A stretch of DNA of 64,000 bases from Bidens hawaiensis. Lineage: Eukaryota > Streptophyta > Magnoliopsida > Asterales > Asteraceae. The notes beneath the pieces were generated by a model. That model did not search any database. It was not told where the DNA came from and saw nothing but the letters and a program-made list of their open reading frames with translations. The stretch spans positions 58,962 to 122,961 of the forward strand of contig JAIQDT010007630.1 of the NCBI GenBank assembly GCA_021521415.1. The letters are read 5' to 3'. The position numbers and the translations under genes were made by a program. This document shows positions 30,238 to 41,639 of the stretch, in pieces. The number at the start of each line of letters is the position of its first letter. Position 1 is the stretch's first letter.

Positions 30238-30402
30238 ATGGATTTTTTTTGTATTAATTCTTTTTAACTTTTTAATTATTAAATACTTTACTATATTAAA
30301 ACTAATATTGTTTACACTTTTTTAACAACCCGAACACCGTTGAAACTCTTAAAAGAAACTCTCGTTAAAACGTTTTCAATTAACATTATAAATTTTTTTT
30401 AT

Positions 30403-30403
<1 letters not shown>

Positions 30404-30465
<62 letters not shown>

Positions 30466-30466
30466 T
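30404..30466. repeat. (AAT)n microsatellite
   Basis: About 21 perfect AAT units lie inside the Gypsy II LTR. Confidence 0.95.
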
Positions 30467-31421
30467 GTGACCAGTAAGAATATTTAAACTAATAAAATTT
30501 TCTTATACATGTGAACACTTTAACAAATCTATTATAAGCCTATTTTTGTTTTATAATCATACTTAGTTCGTTCTTTTCGCTTTAGATATTTATGTTGTTT
30601 ATACCTTATAACTAGGACAAATTATCAGGACTTCTCGCGGAACCATCTAGTTTCTTATATTGTTACCATCTCCTTGTTACCGTATTCCATATTCCAAGTG
30701 AGTTCTTCATAATCCCGTTTTAACGCTTTTATTATTTTTGGGGTGTAGCATGTCACAAGTTTTATCTCGTTAGTTATGTTCTTATTTATAAACCGATTCA
30801 CAATTAACGTACATGTTAATATTATTTTTGCATATTGCTTATGATTATACGTAAACTTTTTTGCAACGTGTTTACTATTCTTATGGTGGAAGTTACGCAA
30901 ACGCATACACATACACATAGTGGGAGGGTCCGACGGGACGTACCTGCGCCGTCTAATGTTATGACTTCGTTGTTCGTTAGGTGGTTCTCATTTCCCCTAT
31001 TAGTACGGCCTCGGCTAGAGGAACGGGAGGACGACATTAATTGATTTAATTTACTTTACGCTTGAATATTTATTACATTATGAATGTTGAATCGTGCCTT
31101 TCATATATATGTATACTCAAAAACGTATGAAAACTCACCAACTTAATTGTTGACAAATATATTATTTTCAACGTGCTACATGTTGAATCGATGGAATGCT
31201 AAGGATGAAGATCATTAGTAACCTTAGGATATTTGAATAAAGATTATTATTTATTGTTTTGATGAAGTGTTTCTTTTTAGTTTTAATTATTAATAATTGT
31301 GTATTTGTTACGTTATGAAATGAAATGATATAATTATTACCGCTTTAATAGTGTTACGAGATATGAGTGATCTGTATGTTACACCCGAGCGTATTCCGCT
31401 TAAAGCCAGGATGTTAGAGAT

Positions 31422-31433
31422 TGGTATCAGAGT
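31422..31433 (+). promoter_or_regulatory. Primer-binding site of Gypsy II
   Basis: TGGTATCAGAGT matches the initiator tRNA-Met complement with one change at the last base, three bases after the LTR end. Confidence 0.85.
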
Positions 31434-32124
31434 CGTAACTATAAGATACTAGACGTATCGACCTAGTATAGTTATAGTTTATTTTAAGGCCTCGAATTGC
31501 ATGTATACCCTAAGTGCTATGTGCCCGGACTTTTATTAAAAGTTCATTCATACACTCGAATTTATTATGTTTTATAGCGTCACCTTTACACATATTCACA
31601 CACAAACTCCAAGGCTTATGCCTAAGCATTTATTTTATGTTCTATTTATTTCTTTATTTTATAAAAAAAATTCGATTTTCAATGCTCTTAAAGATGGTTC
31701 TACGTGACGGGTATGTCGTAACTGGAGGGGTGACACACTTTTTTTTCAAACCCTTGACACCAAGGTTTTTAAACCTAAGGATAAGCAATGCGCATAAATC
31801 CCAATCAGACGCGGGACCCAGTTGCTTACCTGGAGGGTTGGAAAAGGGTGTTGGAACTTATTAGGCCAAATCATACCACACCAAACTTCATATGAACCAT
31901 AACTTTAAGTTGTCAAATGTGATCATTTTCCTTTATGAACAGAGAATGGTTGCACTCCTGCTCTTAAATTACATAAAAGTTATGATTTCAATATAATTTT
32001 CATGTGATTTTAGTATTATCAAATTTTGTTTATTTATTTTTTTTCTTTCTTATTTTTGGTTTAGGTATTCCAGTTCTCAAAATCGTCACTCGATAACCCA
32101 CGCGCGTAGTACATTCTTTTCAGC
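31434..32124 (+). other. 5' leader of Gypsy II
   Basis: This is untranslated sequence between primer site and gag. Parts resemble the leader of Gypsy IV, for example TACCTGGAGGGTTGG here against TACCTGGGATGGTTGG near 44435. No gene is seen. Confidence 0.7.
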
Positions 32125-33566
32125 ATGTCTTCTCGTTTCCCTCGTCGTCCCGCAAGAAACTCCAGCCGCAAGATGAAAGCCCAGATCACTAAGCAACTGG
32201 CTGCTGTGCTTTCAGAAATGGTGGCTAAAATGCACCAAACCATTGCTTCCCATTCGAACTCAGCCACTTCGGGTTCGAACTCCAACTCTTGTAGATACAA
32301 GACCTTCACTGATACGAATCCTCTTAAGTTTGATGGCTCTGAAGGTGCCACTGCCCTACTGGAATGGTTCCAAAGTATGGAGGGTACTTTCCTCCATATC
32401 GAATGTCCAGAGGAAAAGAAGACCTGATTTGCTTCAAGTGTCTTCAAGAAAAGAGCCTTAACTTGGCGGGTGCAAGAAAAATCCACTCGTGGTGTTGATG
32501 TAGCCATGGCCTTCCCATGGGAGGCACTTAAGGGAATCATGACCGAAGATTTCTATCCACCCAATGAACTCATGAATCTTGAGGTGGAATTTTGGAATCT
32601 TAAGCAAGAGGGTGGTGATAACGCTACTTACACCTCTCGCTTCAACGAGCTTAGCATCTTGGTGCCACATCTTGTCACTCCTCTCTCTCGTGGGATTATC
32701 AAGTATATCCGGGGCTTACCAAGACAAATCCAAGACTCAGTTCACAGTAGTGCCCCCAAAACTCTTCGCGAGGCGGTTGTCCTTGCTGCATCCTTGTCTG
32801 ACAACCACGTTAAGGCGGGAACCCTCAAAGGCAGCAAGATGACTGTTGAGAAAACCGAGGCCGAACCTTCCAAAGAGGTCAAGGCCGAAGACACACACAA
32901 ACTAAACCGCAACAACAACAATCATTACAAGAAACAAATGCAAAACTATGCCTTAACTCAACAAAACCCACTTCAACCTCAATACCAACCAACCCAAAAC
33001 CTTCAAGCTCCAAAGAAACCTTACAACGGACCTTACCCGTTTTGCCAAATTTGCCAACGACACCATTAACTCGGCATCCATTGCCGATAATGCACCCATT
33101 GTGGCCGTTTTGGAGACCTGTTAAGCGCATGTTTCGAACTCATGCGTACCCAACCAACCCTCACCTAACCACCCCTAACTCCCCACGCTTTCAACCAAAA
33201 CCGTGTTTTAACTCAAGCTCAACCCATTGCTCTAGCCTACCCCACCCCTCGAGCGTGTTTCAATTGTGGAGATCCTAGTCATTTCCGCAACGTGTGTCCC
33301 TGACTTGCATATCAAGTCCAAATGGTCGCTCCGCCTGTGTACCCTGCTCAAGCCTATCAAGTTCAGGCATTTCAACCAGCTCCACAACTTATGGCCAACC
33401 AAGCTGTTCAACCGGTTCCATCCAATCAAGCCTCGACTTCTCAAGCTACACCAGGCGTCCCCAATGCTCTCGGGAGGGCATTCGTGATCAATGCAAATCA
33501 AGCTCAGAATAACAATGTGGTGAACGGTACGTTCTTGGTTAATAATGTGTATGCATCCATTTTATT
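32125..33566 (+). pseudogene. gag (and first protease residues) of Gypsy II
   Basis: ATG 32125 opens MSSRFPRRPARNSS. The retrotransposon gag core lies at about 32310-32790 (FDGSEGATALLEWFQSMEG, YTSRFNELSILVPH, YIRGLPRQIQDSV). A TGA at 32425 and a TAA at 33067 interrupt one frame. A first Cys/His cluster (CQICQRHH) and a final zinc knuckle CFNCGDPSHFRNVC (about 33258-33300) follow. The frame ends in NGTFLVNNVYASILF, which in intact elements is followed at once by the protease catalytic DTG/DSG. The Copia F LTR begins exactly there. Confidence 0.85.
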
Positions 33567-34081
33567 TGTTGAGTCAAAGATTTGACCTAAAAGAAGTATA
33601 CGGAAGATTGGAATCTTCTCAACCTCCCAGAAATGCCTAAGTATGGAATCCGAGCACACTTGGACTCCCGTGCAAGGTTTAATTCCCTAGCAAGGTATTT
33701 TGCCCATCGGGCAAGGTTATCTTCTAGAATTCTTCTTTAGTGTCAATCAGAGCAGGGTTCACTATGTCTAGCAAGATTTTTCTTCATAGCCAAGCAAGGT
33801 TTATTTCTGAGAAGGCTCTTGGCTAACCAAGCTCATGAAGCTAAGTATTTGGAAAACCGGGCAAGGTATTCATTAATAAAACAGTGGTCCAAGCATGCTT
33901 GATGGATGATAAAAGAATAACTCTAAGGACATCGGGCAAGGTTCAACTCCGAGCAAGCTACAGTGTTACCAGGACACTTTGCTTCTCTAATAAGTTATTC
34001 ACTAGCAAGGAGTTGAAAGGATCATTGAAGAACAAGGTTGCTCGTAAGATCATGTCGGGCAAAGTTTGATATGATCAAGAA
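33567..34081 (+). repeat. Copia F 5' LTR fragment with GCAAGG/CGAGCAAG words
   Basis: It is similar to the LTRs at 39123-40242, 53230-54290 and 59116-60242 (GGAATCTTCTCAACCTC near the start). It carries repeated GCAAGG and GAGCAAGC words. It breaks at about 34081 (GATATGATCAAGAAGAT), where the intact LTRs continue towards the TATA box, and passes directly into gag. This is a deletion with short shared sequence at the join. Confidence 0.75.
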
Positions 34082-36609
34082 GATAGAGATGATCGAGAAT
34101 GAAATGATCAAAGAAGAGAAGCCATGTTTCCAGGTGACCAATGGTCTTATTGCACCCATGGGAAACTTGTCTACCAAAAATCAACAACAGATTCCTATCA
34201 TAGAGGAACCAACCTAACATGGTGTTGACAAGTCAAAGGCTATCTGCTACAATTGCCAACAACTTGTACATTTTGCAAGAGAGTGCAACTAGCCAAGAGA
34301 CTTCCATATGAATCAGTTCCAGAACCATCCAAGAAATCAACAGCAGTACCAACAAAACCAGTAGAGAAACAACAATTTCAACAACTATAAACCAAACTTC
34401 AACAACTTTCAACAGCCTCCAATGAACTATCAACAAGTTACTCCCCTAAACCAAAAATATCAGAGAAACAACTCAAACCTTCAAATTGCTCCAACCAACT
34501 CAAACAGAACTAACCAAAATCAACCAAGAAATCAAGGGAATGTAGCTTTGGCTGCATAGCAAGATGGTGATTTTGATTGGAGCAACCATGAAGAGGACAT
34601 CAGAGAGGACATCTCAAGAGCAAATGTTGCACTGATGGCTTTTATTGAAAATGAGGATGGAATATCATCTCAGGTACACTCCACTCCTACAATTGATTTA
34701 CATGAAACAATTAATACTTTAACTATAAAAGTTGGAAAGCTAGAGGGTGAGTGATTCAGGAAACAAAGAATCATTAATGGGTATGAGGCAAGTGATTTAA
34801 TTAATGAAGAGAAAATTAAAAGTTTGGAAGATGATTGTATCAGTTGCTATAGAGCTCAAAAGAGATACATCACTGAGATAGATGGATTGGAGAAGATGAT
34901 TGTTGAAGGGAAGGTGTTGAACACAAAATTGCAAGTTGAAAATGAATTTATGAAGAACTTGGTTTCCACAGGAAACATTTGTGGTATCTTGAACAAAGTA
35001 AAAGAGGAAGACAAGTACAAAGCAGTTCCACCACCATTCAACAACAACTTTGTGCCCAAAGTTGACAAAGAGAAGAGAGATGCATATCTACAACAATTCA
35101 GAGATGTCTTTCAAGACAAAAAGTAATTTGTTGATCTTTACAAAAATGTTGAGGTGAATGAAGAAGGAGAATTTGTAGTTAAGGAAGAAGTAAGAGAGGA
35201 CTAGTCAATAGGAGTACAAGTCTCTGAAGATGATTTTGATTCTGTTGATCTGAATGCAGATGACTTAAGTGACGAAAGTGATCAGATCACAGATGAAGAA
35301 ATTAGGGCTGCTGAAAGAGGGAGAAGAGTGAAGAAACCAGAATCCATAGACAAGCTTCCATTGTTCCCACCAGTAACACTAAAGATGAAGAAATAAAATG
35401 AAAGAATGAAGAGAGAACATGTGTCTTTTGACATATGTGAAAGGAAAAGGTGAGCTACAATGCAGTAAGGCCACTAAGCAATGTTGTATTGGAAAGGATA
35501 AGAAGCAACAACAAGAAAAAGGTAACTGAAACAGTTGATGTTGAAAACTTCATCCCAGTTTACCCAGTTTTCTCTAGTCATGAGATGTTTGAGATTGGGG
35601 AAGTTGAGACCATGGAAGAATATGAAAAGAGGCAGTCAAGGCATAAGGGAAGCCCAGATGAAGAACCTTTGAATATGAAGAAAATTATTTTTGTTAAAAG
35701 CAAAATTGAAAAACAAGATATCAAGATTGAGGAGTTTGTTCCTTTCTCAATTGACTTTGATGGTCTGAAGACTCAGAAGACACTTGGTGTCAAACCACCT
35801 AGACCAAGTGAAAGGTTCAAGAAAGGAAGTGATCATGAAAGATACAAGGGAAAAGTTTGGTGCAAGAAATGTAATGAATATGGTCACCACACTGATTCCT
35901 GTAATGAAAGATTCAACTTTAAGCCTTTTCTTGTTACTAATGAGACAAAGTTTGGACAAGACTTTATGCTTTATAAACAGAAATATGATGAATAGTTGGG
36001 AAAAGGAAAAGTGTGTGGAAAAGAGACCATGATTGAAGATGTTTTGAAAGCTGCAATAGAGACTAAGAAGGAAAAGAAAGCTGATGTGAAGATAAAGAAA
36101 CATATGGCTGAACCAGTCAGAAGAAGCAAATCTTCTAAAAAGTCTGAGAAGGTTGTCAAGAAGAATTTTCAACCCTAGAGAATTATTCCCACACAAGACA
36201 CAAAATCAATCAAGTCTGATGATTCTCAAGGATCACCAAGTAGTGAAAAGATAAGAAACAAAGGTGTATTTTCCAGATAGAAACCAACTAAACTAACTGG
36301 TGATGGAAAGTTTCTATTGAAATATGGTTATGAACCTCAAGGATTTATTTAGAAACCTACGGTTGAAGTTAAGGAGGAGAAGAATACTTAAGTGAAACTT
36401 TATCCAAGACCAATTGACTATGCAGTCCAAGAGTGTGTCACTGTGTTAGATGATTGCCCATGCCCAACATCATTTTTGAAAACTCCAAGAGAATGTGGTT
36501 ATGAAACTAATAATTCAGATAATCTTGAGTTGACTCATGAGGATCCTGAACCCATAACACTCACCCAATGCTTGAACTTCATCACTCAACTAATCAACTT
36601 CTTTAATTT
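34082..36609 (+). pseudogene. gag of Copia F
   Basis: It begins mid-gene with EMIKEEKPCFQVTNGLIAP, matching gag of Copia H at about 56160. A second deletion removes roughly 120 residues before the first zinc knuckle CYNCQQLVHFAREC (about 34245). An Asn/Gln-rich stretch, a coiled coil (about 34820-35000) and acidic segments follow. The second knuckle CKKCNEYGHHTDSC lies at about 35865-35910. In-frame stops occur near 34214, 34291, 34556, 35124 and 35995 and there are frame changes near 35440. The end of gag has the same TTTGTGCAGGAACAG junction to pol as Copia B. Confidence 0.8.
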
Positions 36610-38454
36610 GTGCAGGAACAGTCCACTCCACTAAATGAATCACGATACATGGATAGTGGATGTTCTAGGCACATGACTTGTGACAAGAGGTCACTTGTCA
36701 ACTATGAAGAGAAATTTGAAGGTCCTGTGGCATTTGGCAGTGATGAGAATGGAAGAAAAATAGTTGGGAAGGAAATTTTGACAATGGGAAAGTCTCATTT
36801 GACAATGTGTTCTATGTTGAGGGACTACAATATAACCTGCTGAGCATATCACAGATGTGTGATAAAGGTTATAAAGTTGGTTTTGATGACTCACATTGTT
36901 TCATTTTAAGACCTGAATTTGTGATCCCACCTGATATGATCATGATGATGGCCCCAAGAAATGCAAACTTATATGAGCTCAACATGAAAGAACCTATCTC
37001 AAGAGGGGGTAAATGTTTTGTTTCCAAATCCACTGAAAATGAATCAAAATTGTGGCATAGGAAATTGTGTCATGTGAATCTGAAGAACATGAACAAACTT
37101 GTGAAGGGTGAGCATGTAATTGGCTTAACTACAAGAGAGTTCAGATTGGATGATTACTGTATTTCATGCCAAAAAGGCAAGCATCACAAGTCTTCTCATA
37201 AGACAAAACTCATCAACTCAATTGATCAAGTTCTTGAATTGCTTCACATGGATCACTTTGGTCCTGTGAGTGTCCCAAGCATGGGCAGAAAAAGATATTG
37301 TCTAGTGATCATTGATGATTATTCAAGATATACTTGGGTTTATTTCCTAAGTACAAAAGATGAGACTGTAGAGTTGGTTAAAGGCTGTGTAACTAGGATT
37401 GAGAATCAACTGACTAAATGGGTTAAAATGATGAGAAGTGACAATGGTACTGAGTTCAAAAATGGATTTATAGAGGAATTTTGTGCAGAAAAGGGAATAC
37501 TTTAACAATTCTCAGCTCCTAGAACTCCTGAACAGAATGGTGTTGCAGAGAGAGGAAACATGACACTCATTGAGGCTGCAAGAACCATGTTGGCTGATGC
37601 TTTTCTGCCTGTCACTTTTTGGGCAGAAGCCATAAACACAGCCTGCTATGTTTAGAACAGGGTACTTATCAACAAAAGGCACATTAAGACCCCTTATGAA
37701 ATCTTCTTTAATAGAAAACGCTACATCAAGTTTCTCAAGACTTTTGGATGTAAATGTTCACTCTTGAACACCAAGAACTATTTAAACAAGTTTCAAGCTA
37801 AATCCTTGGATTTCTTCTTTGTTGGTTACTCTACACACTCAAAAGCCTACAGGGAATATGTGAAAAACCATTTGAGTGTCATTGAATCAGCTGATATAAT
37901 CTTTAATGAAAATACGTTCAACACAATTGATGGTGCAGCATGGTTGTTTGATCATGAAAAATTGATCAATTCAATCAAGATTTATCTTGAAGAATTTGAT
38001 GATTCATTCTACAAGACCAGTGTGATTGAAAAGAAAAGTAAAAAAACATTGAACTTGGAAAAGTTGTGGAAGAAGGTTGCAAGTAAAGAAACTGAAAATT
38101 CTTTTATAAAGGATCCCTCAAGTGCAAATGTTGAGCAAGCTCAAGACAATGATCAAGAGAACAATCTAATTCCAGAACAAGATCATGGAGATAATAATAA
38201 AGACAATCAAGTAGTGCAAAATTATCAAGTTCAAAATAAGGGAGATCCAGGCAACCAAACAAGAGAAGAAGAAACTGTCACAGTGGCAAGGTTTCAAGAT
38301 TTGTTTGAAAGATTGAATTTGGGAAACAATGGTGCATCCACCTCAAGATATAATAATGAAGAAGCATCAGAGTTTCATGATGCTGAAACTGAATTGATCA
38401 TCGAGGAACCAGACCTCAATGAATCAAATCTTCACACTACTGTGTCTGCAGATG
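36610..38454 (+). pseudogene. pol of Copia F: protease and integrase
   Basis: Protease MDSGCSRHMTC lies at about 36650. A frameshift near 36800 leads into GAG-pre-integrase (WHRKLCHVNLKNMN, about 37050). Integrase follows with HMDHFGPVS, RSDNGTEFKN and EQNGVAERG, giving a complete DDE. Stops at 37503 (TAA, in GIL-stop-QFSAP) and about 37653 interrupt it. The region after integrase (KFLKTFGCKCSLL, FFVGYSTHSKAYR) runs to TTVSADV just before the Gypsy LTR. Reverse transcriptase and RNase H are absent. Confidence 0.88.
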
Positions 38455-39079
38455 TGTGACATTCGTCAATTTCAGGTTAACTCCGTTAACTCAACTCCGT
38501 TAATTCAAACTTAAAGAACATTGAATCTATAACGCACACCTCATTACATTTAAACTAGGGTTTAAATGACGCTTGACACTTACTACATGTGTAGTCTTTC
38601 GGGAATTGCACCGAAACGCAAACGAGTTGACGCAAACAATTGGTGAATAAACGAAAAATGTCAAAACAATAATTATGTGATAATTATGTGTTAGACTTAT
38701 GTGTTATGTGATAACATTGTTATAAACGTTAACTCAATGTGCTAGAACTAGTTAATTAAGTTAGAAAAGTAACATTTGAAAGTGGAGGGACCTAGATGTA
38801 ACATGTTATTATTATTAATAATAATAAACCTAAAACCCTAATCTCCCTCTTCCCCTCACTAGACCGATCGGCCAGCTCCCCCTCCCCCTCTCTTGCGATC
38901 GCCATTCACACACACACATACAAGCAATCTTTCAAGCTTTTGATTGAAGATTAAGGTGCTAGGAAGGTATAAACAACTATCCTATGCATCCTCTATGCTT
39001 AATTTTCGATTTTCAATATGATATGTAACTTTCATTCTGAAATTTGATGTGTATTCGACTAAGTGTATGTAACCTTAGA
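38455..39079 (+). repeat. Gypsy III LTR fragment (5' part)
   Basis: It starts TGTGACATTCGTCAATTTC, nearly identical to the LTR start at 41640. It contains a CT-rich stretch (CTCCCTCTTCCCC, 38840) and a short CA repeat at about 38908-38919, expected near a transcript start. It ends without LTR terminus at about 39080, close to Copia LTR D. No TATA box is obvious. Confidence 0.65.
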
Positions 39080-39122
39080 GGTGTTTTGGTACAACTGAGG
39101 TTGTTCCAATATATGGGAAGAT

Positions 39123-40242
39123 TGTTGGAAAGAGATAAGTACTAAAAGGAGATCGGAAACTTTTCAACCTCTCTGAAATTTTCTAAGTATGGATACCAAG
39201 CACACTTAGGCCTCCAAGCATGCTTTTACTTACCCTAGCAAGGTATTTTTCCTTCTGCGCAAAGTTATCTTCTTGAAGTCCTCTTAAGTGTCAATCCGAT
39301 CTAGGTTCACTTTGTCTAGCAAGGTTGTTCTTCATCAAGCCAAGCAAGGTATGTTCCAAACAAACTCTAGGCTAAATCAAGCTAATGAAACCAAGTACTT
39401 TGGAAGAACTAGCAAGGTTTATTATTAATAAACAGTGGTCCCAGCAACTTGAAGATAGTTGATAAGGAAATATCTTAAGGACTTATTCTAGAAAGTTTCA
39501 ACTCCGAGCAAGCTACAGTGCTACCAGCATAGCTACAGTGTTACCAGCATACTTTGGTTTGTTCAATAAGTTATTAATTAACAAAGAGTTGAAGGGATTT
39601 CTGAGGAACAAATTTGATTGTAGGATCATATCGAGCAATTTTTTTATGGTCAAGAGGATTGAAGTCTGCTAGGTGAATATTTTCTAAGGAAAATATTCTA
39701 AGTAAAGTTTACCCGGAGAACTATTTACCAACACACTTTGGTTACAAGCTCAGCTCAATGAAGATAAAAGCTGCAAAGCTTACTTGAAGACCTTTTTTAC
39801 ACTTAAAATCTTTTGTAATATAATTTTATGATTATGTATCATTGATTAGGGTTCCTAGAAGGAATGAAAAATGTCAAGGCAGGCCTATAAATAGAATAAT
39901 TTAGGGCACGACTATGACATACGAGATTACGGCTCATAGATACCTGATATTATTCCTGAAATTGAGTGTGACAGCTGTCTATAATTACGTACGGATAAAA
40001 TATTCCTTACTAAAACCCTAATTGATTTCCGTTTGTATTGATAATTCTAAAATGGAAATCTTTTGAGTTACAGTTTGTGTTTGTTACCTTAGTGATTATT
40101 AAGCAACATTTAATGTGTTATTGTTTCCGCCATTTATACATTATTGTTCTTACCCAGAATAGCAAGTCGTTACCCTTCTTGCCAATACTTAAATGTGTGG
40201 GTTACGACATTGGTATTGTGATCGATATAAACGAGACCGACA
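39123..40242 (+). repeat. Copia LTR D, complete 1.12 kb
   Basis: It starts TGTTGGAAAGAG after a purine run (ATGGGAAGAT, polypurine-tract-like) and ends GAGACCGACA. GCAAGG/GAGCAAGC words fill 39230-39760, upstream of a TATA box (CTATAAATAG, 39885-39894). No primer site follows, so it is a 3' LTR. The flanking five bases (AAGAT, AACAA) do not match, which argues against a simple solo LTR. Confidence 0.8.
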
Positions 40243-41639
40243 AACAAATTTTCACTTGATTATATATTTTACAATTAACAATTGTATAATCAAGAAACAT
40301 ATAAAACCGAAAATTAAAATACACAAAATTATTTTTTCATGTCATATTAGTGGAAAATGATAAAGACATACTAACCTTAAAGCCATGTTCAAATAAAAAT
40401 GATCATTCTGAGTTAGCAGAATATTAGAAGATGGGCTAACATTTTTGATCAAGTCAGTAGTGAAATTTTTACTTTTGTATATAGTGATCAAGAGTAATGA
40501 CTTATTAAGGGTTCACTCGCTTCAGCAGGATTTGAAATATTCTTTCGAATACCCAGATGAAAACCGCATAAAGACCTCATGGCTCCAGAAACCTAATGCA
40601 TCCCATCAATACAAGATTGAAGGCCATAAAACCATACACTATTGAAATGTAGACCAAGTACTAGACACTTAAAACACTTTATTGACAATTTATTTTTGTG
40701 ATCTACTGAAACATAAGGCTTGAGTATGACATGCTATTATATTTCTGCCTTCATTAGCAAGACTTTTTCTAGAAGACTAACCCATCTTTCAACATGACAA
40801 TTTATGATTTTATCACTTATTCCCTTATTTGTTTGTTCAAAATCCTACCCATACATCAAACATTAAGAAATAGGCTTTTATTTATCAATTTACAGGATTT
40901 AGAACAAGACAATAAATGTACTATCATCTTCATTTTATGCTTCAAAACTCATTTTGATGAGGAATTTTTATTGATTTTGTATTTTTCACATTTTTCAATG
41001 TTTTTGACTTTTAAGAATTTTTCAAATGTTTTTTGAAATTCTACCAAAGGCCCCAATTACTTTCCATTCTCAGGTAAATGGCTCACCCAAATATTTACAA
41101 GTAAATATCAGGACCAAACATATACAACTATATGTCATTTAAATGTGAGTAAATGACATAATTTTCAGCGAGAGACTTTATTTGAATGTTTTTTATATTT
41201 ATCTATACAAACTGAAATCACATTATTTTTATATTTTTTCGAAACCTCATTTCACCCCTAAAATCAGAAAAATATTTACAAGATAAAAAATTTGATTTGG
41301 TGAACGGTTACTCAAAGGTCGGAATCCATAACCTCGGTATCACTCACTTTCCCACCACCCATAGTCTTTATACCATTAGGCGCCAACATATACAAAAATC
41401 TGTTTTTATCGAAAGATTTAGTAAAAAGATCAGCATTTTGTTCACCGGTGTGAATTTTATTACGATAATCAACTACTTCTCATAACAGTCACGGATTAAG
41501 TGATATCGTATGTCAATATGTTTTGTTTTCGAGTGACTTGCCAGGTTTTTAGTTATGGATACGAAATCAATATTATCTACAAAAATAAGAGTAGTAAGAA
41601 AATTCAAACCGTAGTCACGCATTTGTTGTTGTATCCACA
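40243..41639 (-). mobile_element. Copia G: minus-strand RNase H end and pol-ORF3 spacer
   Basis: Read on the minus strand, 41639-41300 carries the decayed RNase H end, aligning base by base with 6780-6490 of Copia A (for example AGAGTAGTAAGAAAATTCAAACC against AGTAGTAAGAAACTTCAAACT). It is followed by a non-coding spacer sharing TTGATCAAGTCAGTA and AGGCTTGAGTATGAC with Copia A at 5500-5720. It is cut at 41640 by the Gypsy IV LTR and at 40242 by LTR D. No open gene remains. Confidence 0.75.

Larger units (their letters stand above)
29454..31418 (+). repeat. 5' LTR of Gypsy II
   Basis: The LTR is 1965 bp. It starts TGTGACATTCATC, like the Gypsy LTR starts at 38455 and 41640, and ends just before the primer site at 31422. 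It contains a TATA box, a tRNA-like segment and an AAT microsatellite. The CATGTTCCGCC-like element near the end of related LTRs is degenerate here. Confidence 0.8.
29454..33566 (+). mobile_element. Gypsy II: LTR, leader, gag and start of protease
   Basis: This is a plus-strand Ty3/Gypsy element with a 5' LTR (29454-31418), primer site, leader and a decayed gag reaching the first residues of the protease. It is cut at 33567 by the Copia F LTR right before the protease aspartate motif. The remainder of pol and the 3' LTR are not recognisable downstream. The gag type matches chromoviruses of the Tekay group. Confidence 0.85.
33567..38454 (+). mobile_element. Copia F: partial SIRE-like element (LTR fragment, gag, protease, integrase)
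   Basis: This plus-strand Copia element starts TGTTGAGTCAAAG. Its LTR is cut after about 515 bp and joins mid-gag, so the rest of the LTR, primer site, leader and gag start were deleted. Gag, protease and integrase are readable. Reverse transcriptase, RNase H and ORF3 are missing where a Gypsy LTR fragment begins at 38455. The LTR type and gag match elements E and H. The LTR at 39123-40242 may be its 3' LTR, but no target duplication supports this. Confidence 0.8.

Noticed and set aside
30835..31044. Short open frame with THTHTHT repeat
   Set aside because: Comes from a small CA-rich stretch in a Gypsy LTR; no coding support.
35747..36196. 149-codon minus-strand frame rich in Phe/Leu
   Set aside because: It is the antisense shadow of the Lys/Glu-rich gag of Copia F.
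39123..40242. LTR D as a simple solo LTR
   Set aside because: Flanking five-base sequences differ (AAGAT, AACAA) and a polypurine-like run precedes it, so it is more likely a 3' LTR left by deletion.
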